Positions 58,217 to 64,000 of a stretch of 64,000 nucleotides of DNA are shown piece after piece. The position numbers were made by a program, and so were the translations under genes. Position 1 is the stretch's first letter. Each line of letters opens with the position of its first letter. Origin of the DNA: Cryptomeria japonica (Eukaryota; Streptophyta; Pinopsida; Cupressales; Cupressaceae); assembly GCF_030272615.1 (NCBI RefSeq), contig NC_081411.1, positions 836,430,136 through 836,494,135 on the forward strand, in the 5' to 3' direction. The notes beneath the pieces are model-generated. The model worked only from the letters and a program-made list of their open reading frames with translations, was not told where the DNA came from and made no database searches.

Positions 58217-59334
58217 TTTATGTCAACATATGTAGTATCCGGCATATACATAGTCTTTCTCCCCTTGACTAATATCCATGGATTCACACACATGTAGTAT
58301 GTGGTATACTACAAAATCCTTCTCCTCCTTTGACAACAATGGAAAAGGGCACTATCAAGATATCATTTCTCCTTGTATTTACCAATCTCTAATAGATATC
58401 TTTGTCCCCCTTTGTCTTCATTGGATATAACACTTCCTTTGATACCATTCGTTATCTTTTCACTAGTCGTCACATCTTCTCAAGTCACAACACTTAAGAT
58501 GGGGAACTTAACCATCAACTGACACCAATTGGGCATGCAAGTCTGATGCGTTTTGATAGATCACTCAATTTGTAGATAGATTGATACCAATTGTTGATGT
58601 ATCAATGAATATTGCTCACCTAACAGTCAACCGGCAATACCTGTGCAATTTCCATTTCTTGTAGTTTGGGTAGTCAGCATCCTTACAAGTTTAAGCAAGC
58701 CAACTCTACATCATGAGAAATTGAACTCCCTCTAAGTCATACATCTCAGGTTCTTATCTTTGGTCAGGTATAGTACCAGGATTCCAATCTTCTCCATATA
58801 CCAGTTTAGTTGTGCATATGTGATCATCTAATTATCCTTCAACTCCATTATATCCACCACAACCTCTGACATGATTCTGGATCCACTCAATGCCAGACAA
58901 TGTTATCATCATGTCAAGAAATAAACTGGTTAGCCCAAAAGAATGCATGCCTAGATGAACAACCACGGGGTCAACAAATGTCATTCAATTCTTTTCCAAT
59001 ACCACTTGAGACATGAACTCCACATTCCATGCTACCAAGTCTAATGCAATGAACTTCCAACTTCATTGTCTTATATAACCTGCAAGTATCTATTAGCATA
59101 TAGGTCGGTAACATCCTGCACATACTGGTTAATACCTGATATGCTTACTTATTGAAGCATACAATGGTGATCTAACATTGATCAGTAGGTATGTAGTTAA
59201 CACAACCTCTACACACACTTATTACTTTCTTCCTTTACACCGGCAACAACATGTTCTTCCATGTTGCCTTCTTCATTGAGGGGGTGAATGATTAGTTCAA
59301 TTTTCATTAGTCCCCCTGAGATCCTACATCTCCT
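58217..59334 (-). other. 3' noncoding region of element A
   Basis: 1.1 kb between the end of the Gag frame and the PPT. I see no ORF of note and no pol sequence. In an autonomous Copia element this place would hold integrase and RT. Confidence 0.6.
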
Positions 59335-59976
59335 TTAGGCCTTAGGAGATATTAACCTATGTAATGAGTGCACAGTGTCGGTCCATAGTCTTCTTCCTCC
59401 ATACTTGCTTGATCTCATCCTTCTTCCCAATTTCAGGCTTGGGAATAGGTCTTTCCTTCTTCTGCTAATGAATCCTTCTATTTCTTGATTCTGCATTACA
59501 TCCAGAAGTAGCACTATAGTAGAACACATCATCCATCTCAACTTCACGTCTAGGAAATATCTTGACATAGCAGTTTGACCTTCTGCTTTTGGTCATGTTG
59601 CTATTATTAGCAACCAAAACCGATGAACCTCTTGCTCCTGTAGGGGTATTTCTCCTTTGGTTCCAAGTAGGTCTCTAACTTTCATATGCTCTGAATCTAT
59701 TTTCTGCAGAGCATAGTTGTTATACCTGCCTCCATGTGACTTTAGGTTTCTTTTCCTGCATTCAAACATTCTATGGCCAAGACCATTGCAGTTATGACAA
59801 ACAACATTTGCAAAACCGAGAGAGGGAACATGCATGTATCTATTCTTGGATACATTTTTCTCATATGCATGTTGTCTATGAGATCCTATATTATTCCTTC
59901 TAGATCGCTTTCTATATTCTTCTACCCTATCACCATAGGCATTACATGCAAAATAGTAACCGGTAAATGATGGCAT
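59335..59976 (-). pseudogene. Zinc-knuckle part of the element A Gag
   Basis: In the same frame as the upstream coiled coil, with in-frame stops between them. The first knuckle is degenerate (FACNAYGDRVEEY, where CxxC, H and the last C are partly lost). The second is intact: CHNCNGLGHRMFEC at 59758-59799. Arg/Lys-rich flanks (RKRSRRNNIGSHR, RKRNLKSHGGRY) suit RNA binding. After a stop near 59590 the frame continues to 59335 with no protease motif, so the polyprotein was shortened here rather than fused to pol. Confidence 0.72.
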
Positions 59977-60108
59977 ATGACTTACAATTTTATTTTGCCA
60001 TGCATGAGGAGATCTTACTGGCCTTGCATCTCCATTTCTTCTTCTTCTTTGGGGATGGACCCTAGGTTGTCCTTTCTTTGTAGCTCTTTCATCTGATCTC
60101 TTCTTCTG

Positions 60109-60624
60109 TCATGCTTGTCTTGACTTGGTGGCAGCAACATTTCTATGTGTTCTACCGGTAGGAGGTCTTCTCCTATTCATGCTACTGTTAACACTGTCTT
60201 CCCCCATCTTTCCTTTCCCTTTTAGATCTGCATTGTTTCTCCATGCAATATTATTCTTCATCCTCATCTTGAGCTCATATTGACATTTCTTAAGTTCTTT
60301 TCCGAGGAACTCCATTTCAACTATTATTTGCTGATGCTCTTTATCCTTTGTCTCTAGCTCAACCTTTATATCTTTGCACTTGCATTCCTTGGTGTCTTTT
60401 TGTTTATTATTTAACTTTGAGATACATTTCTCAGATTCTTCAAGGCATCTGATCAACCAGTTTTTCTCAACAACTGTAGCATTTTTAAACAACTTGTATT
60501 CATTTCTTAGATTCTCCATTTCACTTCCATTGGAATCCAAGACTGATTTCAAATAATCAGTCAATCTTTTTGTCTCTTCTAGTTGAGTGGTCAATAAGTC
60601 AACCTTTTTGGTTTGATACTTCAA
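60109..60624 (-). pseudogene. Coiled-coil part of the element A Gag
   Basis: An open stretch of 171 codons: TTQLEETKRLTDYLKSVLD, WLIRCLEESEKCISKLNNK, and VELETKDKEHQQIIVEMEFL form a long coiled coil. A basic tail follows (MNRRRPPTGRTHRNVAATK). It lies between the N-terminal Gag domain and the zinc knuckles, as in long plant Copia Gag proteins. No enzyme motif. Confidence 0.65.
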
Positions 60625-61333
60625 GGAAGGTTCTCAACTGACATCAATCCTCATGAACTGATCTTTTGTAGTCTTTAAAATTATTTCTAACCTTTTGAAG
60701 CTCTTCTAGAGAACTTACCAGTTCAAACTCAAGATCTACTTCTACATCTTCTTCTTCTTCTTTATCATCACTTCCAAATAGATCTTTCTAGTTATATCTA
60801 TCTACCTTGTCTCCTTCCTCTTCAATGTCGCTATCAAACACATCAAACCGGTGGAATCTATCTGCATTATCCCTTTTTTATGTGTGACAATCAATGTCTA
60901 TCTCATGGGCCATGAAAAGATGAGTCTCCTCATCAACATTACAGTTACAACAATTTGAACTACCTCTATCATCTGCACACAAATTTGTTGTAAAGTTCTT
61001 CTCACTCTCACAAGTTGATTCGGTGGTGTAAGGTTCATTTCCATATAGACTCTTCATTTTATCCCATAGACTCTTTTCCGATTTGCATCTATCCACCTAT
61101 GAGGGAACATCACCGATGAGCCCACTAACTATGGCCTTCATGTCTTCTTCATTATAGATGCATCTTCTTTTATCTTCAGATCCAGAGGGAGGACTGCTAG
61201 TCCTAGGAAGATCATTAATTGGCATCTAGACATCATATCCTAGGGAGGACATGAAGACTTCCATTTTGCAACTCCACAAAGCATATTTTGAACCATCAAA
61301 CATTGGAGCAGCAATTGAGACTAAACAAACCAT
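60625..61333 (-). pseudogene. gag: N-terminal Copia Gag domain of element A
   Basis: ATG at 61333, about 60 bases after the PBS. APMFDGSKYALWSCKMEVFM is the DUF4219-like start of Copia Gag, and SEKSLWDKMKSLYGNE is the UBN2 block. Much of UBN2 after LYGNE is missing: the text jumps to CESEKNFTTNLCADDRGSS and then an acidic linker (EEEEDVEVDLEFELVSSLEE). Several stops occur. This domain places A among Copia derivatives and separates it from B and C, in which I see no such domain. Confidence 0.78.
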
Positions 61334-61391
61334 TGTGTCCTTAGGCCAAAATCTACCCAAGATGGAGAAAGCTCATTTAGCTGGGAACCTA

Positions 61392-61406
61392 GGCTCTGAT
61401 ACCAAT
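61392..61406 (-). promoter_or_regulatory. Primer-binding site of element A
   Basis: Minus-strand reading ATTGGTATCAGAGCC at the 5' LTR end. Initiator-Met tRNA complement. Confidence 0.92.
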
Positions 61407-63386
61407 TATTAGACACAATGTACCACTGAGAGGGGGAGGGGTGAACTAGTGGTTCTCAAATATTTTCCCTTTACTAAGTTTATGTGAGCATGCTGATTAT
61501 TGGATCTAATGAGGAACAAACTTATTGGTTAGAGAGAGGATTAACTCAAATACAAACACATATAAAGGGACATCTCATAACACTGGGATTTATGAGGAAA
61601 ACCTAAGATGGGAAAAACCTTAGTGAGCAATGTTGCTAGAGTCTACTACTCCAATCCAACCTCACAATAAAACATAGTTACAAAGTTTAGGGCACCAACC
61701 CAAGGAGCACCAACCCAAGGAGCTACAAGCCTTGCACCAAGCTAAAACTTAGTGTTCATAATGTAAACATCAAATACATAAGTAGTTATCTTGTTACAAG
61801 TGAATCTTGAAACCCTTATATATATATATTACTCTATTGATGAGATACCTTCTCTTCTTCAACCACTTACTTCTCTACTGCTCTTCACCGATTCAACTCT
61901 TTGCCACTTCTCTATCTATCTTCTCTACAACCTCCTTCACTTCTTCTTTGTCAGTATGAACACTACCGGTTCTTCTCTCCTATCGGTTTGAACACTTCAA
62001 CCAGGTTCTCCCTCACTCTCACTCACTTCTCAGATGCTCATTAAACATTTGGTTTATTTTCTCTTACACTTGCAGAAGTATCACACTTCATAGTAGCACA
62101 ATATTATTTTCCTCAGTAGAAACAAACAATCTCTTTTGGCCTTCATACATATAGCCAGCTTTTCTTGCCAACACTCAATTCAAAATCCAAGCAGTTAGGG
62201 TTTCCTCACCATCCTCAAGTCAAGCCATATCCAATTTGATCTTTCTCGATCTGATCTCTCTAACATCCATCTACTCAGCTCCGCCATTAACGCACCTTGT
62301 AAAACATGCCTTCCTTCTTCAGCAACTTGTAAACAATTTGTTAGTATACTTCTTGGTCAATCGCTATTATTGGCATGATGGGTTGCTTCAACTACTCCAA
62401 TATACTCTGTTAGTCTACGCTTGATCCTCTCTTACTCATTCAATCTCAAGCCACACACTTTTGCACCTTCACCTTGAGATATGCAATCTCCTTTAAAGTT
62501 GACCAACTCTACACCTACCCCATCGATGTACATTCCATCTTCATCTGACGTAGGTTTTTCCACATTGACTCCATGTGGCCTCTATGTCGATCATCTACTA
62601 GCTTGGCTCCTTTATGTTGGTCTAGATAGGATCACCAACCAACCACTCTACCGATCTCTCTTTCATATCAATTTACTAACCCTACTGGGATCATACATTC
62701 TACTGGTTACCTACTCATGTCTGCACCTTACTGAACTATCCGTGGAACACCTAAACCGGTCTTCAAACATGGCAAACCTAAGAGATGCACATTCTACAAA
62801 GTGGGAATCTTCTGCATTTGCACCTTGTCCATATTACCAATGGACATTACATACTGGTAAGCCCTCTTGATGACACCATTTCATCAACCTTCACCAGACT
62901 CCATCTTCAGTCAGGCCATTCTTGCCCTATTTGCATTTGCAATACTCTTCATGTGACTTCCCTGTTTGTGCAAAGGCTCTTCAAATAGGCAAATGTGATT
63001 TGATGTGAGCACATTCACTGCCAATCATTGCTTCTCATGATGATTGCATCTTCATCAGATGGGAGCACTATTGTTCTACAACCTCACAACATACTAGTGA
63101 CCTATTCATTCTTCTCCTCCAGTGTTGATGTGATTTAGATAACATTATTCCTCTTCATCACAAACAACCACTCAACCACCTCTCTTTCTCATCACACAAT
63201 TCAGGCACTAACTTGTGTACTGGTGACTCCTGAGGTCATCTTCCTTACCTTACTAGCATTCTGCAACACAAGGTGACATCAAAGATATCACATCTTGTAC
63301 TCCTCCTTGACAGTGTTGCACTTACATTACTCATTCCAGTAGACATCCCATACTGGTTGAAATCAAATGACAACACAATGCCAACA
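61407..63386 (-). repeat. 5' LTR of element A
   Basis: 1980 bp. Minus-strand start TGTTGGCATTGTG, end GTGTCTAATA (TA for the usual CA). It is the uninterrupted copy and shows where B and K entered the other LTR. It holds the hairpin motif (61590-61620) and a TA microsatellite (about 61817-61830). Confidence 0.92.
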
Positions 63387-63391
63387 TAATG

Positions 63392-64000
63392 GTCAAGAGC
63401 TTGAAAGACAGGTTGTTACCTCGAGGGATGAACTTGCTATTGCCAATGAATACAAAGACAAATTTAAAGCTAGTTCAGTAAGACTTGATGAGATGCTAGA
63501 AAGTCAAAGACATGGGAAGGATATATAAGGTCTAGGATTTGAGAAAGGTGAATCCTCTAGATCTAGACAAGGAAATGCTAAACCTGATCAGAAGAATAGA
63601 AAAAATCCTCCGGTAAGATAGCCTAATGCTCATAAATTTCATGGTAGATGTTTTACTTGCAACAAATTTGGTCATATGACAATCTAGCGCAAAAGTAGGA
63701 TGAATAATGTAATGATGAACATTAAAATATGATGAACAATAAGAACAATGATTCTACCTTTACTGATCAGTGTTTCATATGCAATAATTTTGGACACAAG
63801 TCAAATGTGTGTAGAACAGTAATAAATAACTTTCAGAACAAAAGATGCTATGCCTATGGAATGTATGGACATATCTCTAATTAGTGCAGGACAAGACAAA
63901 ACCAAATGAGCTTAAGACCTATGAAGAATAATGTTGTTTGCAGAGCATGCAACAAAACTAGTTGCATTGCAAATTATTGCAGAAGTAAACATAGTACTTT
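63392..64000 (+). pseudogene. ORF1 of element C, C-terminal part (zinc knuckles), to window edge
   Basis: It resumes right after A's TSD: QELERQVVTSRDELAIANEY, then GLGFEKGESSRSRQGNAKP, matching GLGFEVGESSNTANN in B. Four knuckles follow in series: CFTCNKFGHMTI (stop, then Arg for the last Cys), CFICNNFGHKSNVC, CYAYGMYGHISN (stop, Cys), and CRACNKTSCIANYC. They lie in changing frames with stops and at least one frameshift. The arrangement equals ORF1 of B. The rest of C is beyond the window. Confidence 0.72.

Larger units (their letters stand above)
48048..63386 (-). mobile_element. Element A: gag-only Copia derivative (TR-GAG-like)
   Basis: Minus-strand element in C's ORF1 with perfect TAATG repeats on both sides (48043-48047 and 63387-63391). 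LTRs of about 1.98 kb: 61407-63386 (5') and 48048-48953 plus 56676-58200 (3', split by B and K). The 3.2-kb internal region (58201-61406) has PBS, Copia-type Gag pieces, a coiled coil, a zinc knuckle and PPT, but no protease, RT or integrase. It matches the known class of terminal-repeat elements with only a GAG domain. The 5' LTR edge facing the PBS reads TA instead of TG. Confidence 0.88.
27796..64000 (+). mobile_element. Element C: non-autonomous LTR element (B/C/I family), 5' part
   Basis: Plus strand. 5' LTR 27796-28335 plus 47117-47555, then PBS, then an ORF1 cut by element A (48048-63386) that continues to the window edge. It is host to D (in the LTR) and A (in the ORF). ORF1 matches that of B. 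The 3' half and 3' LTR are beyond the window. No RT or integrase is visible in what is present. Confidence 0.78.

Noticed and set aside
56838-62870. Paired frames of about 130 codons at 56838-57257 and 62481-62870 with similar proteins
   Set aside because: Both are in the two LTR copies of element A and on the strand opposite to its transcription. Similarity reflects LTR identity.

Overview
This window is intergenic DNA from a large, retrotransposon-rich plant genome. I found no host protein gene, rRNA or tRNA in 64 kb. Almost everything is LTR retrotransposon sequence nested several layers deep. A large-genome seed plant fits, and I lean toward a gymnosperm, but the sequence does not prove the taxon.

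Left nest (1-27132). Element I is the 3' part of a non-autonomous element on the + strand. Its 3' LTR is split by E, a complete but degenerate Ty3/Gypsy element of the Tat/Ogre type (2151-26237, TSD CCAGT). E carries gag, protease with a G-patch-like motif, RT-RNase H, a second archaeal-type RNase H, and integrase. E is in turn split by F, a complete but broken Ty1/Copia element on the - strand (13720-23091, TSD aggcat). F's left LTR holds a solo LTR, H (14739-15780, TSD CTCAA). Its right LTR holds G, a 979-bp retroposon (22088-23066, 10-bp TSD).

Middle (27133-47555). After 521 bp of unassigned sequence and an LTR stub (J) comes C, a + strand element. C's 5' LTR is split by D (28336-47111, TSD GAGAC). 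D has Gypsy-like ends and an E-like leader, PPT and 3' region. In place of gag-pol it has one open frame of 799 codons with no recognised domain. Its 3' side is a tandem array in which seven LTR copies are separated by six 94-bp remnants of the internal region (1350-bp period). With the 5' LTR this makes eight LTRs in one insertion.

Right nest (47556-64000). C's coiled-coil/zinc-knuckle ORF is cut by A (48048-63386, TSD TAATG, - strand), a gag-only Copia derivative with 1.98-kb LTRs. A's 3' LTR holds K (436 bp, 7-8 bp TSD) and B (48954-56675, - strand). B, C and I appear to be one non-autonomous family. Where visible, they show a coiled-coil protein with four zinc knuckles (ORF1) and a long second protein of unknown function (ORF2). 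No copy in the window contains RT or integrase.

Relationships. E could in principle have supplied enzymes to D-like elements, and an F-like Copia element to A, B, C and I. This is inferred from shared leaders, PPTs and PBSs and is not demonstrated. All coding regions except D's long ORF carry stops or frameshifts. The strongest leads are the D array, D's ORF with its phased minisatellites and 4+4 inverted repeat, the B/C/I family, and the LTR-divergence conflict between E and F.
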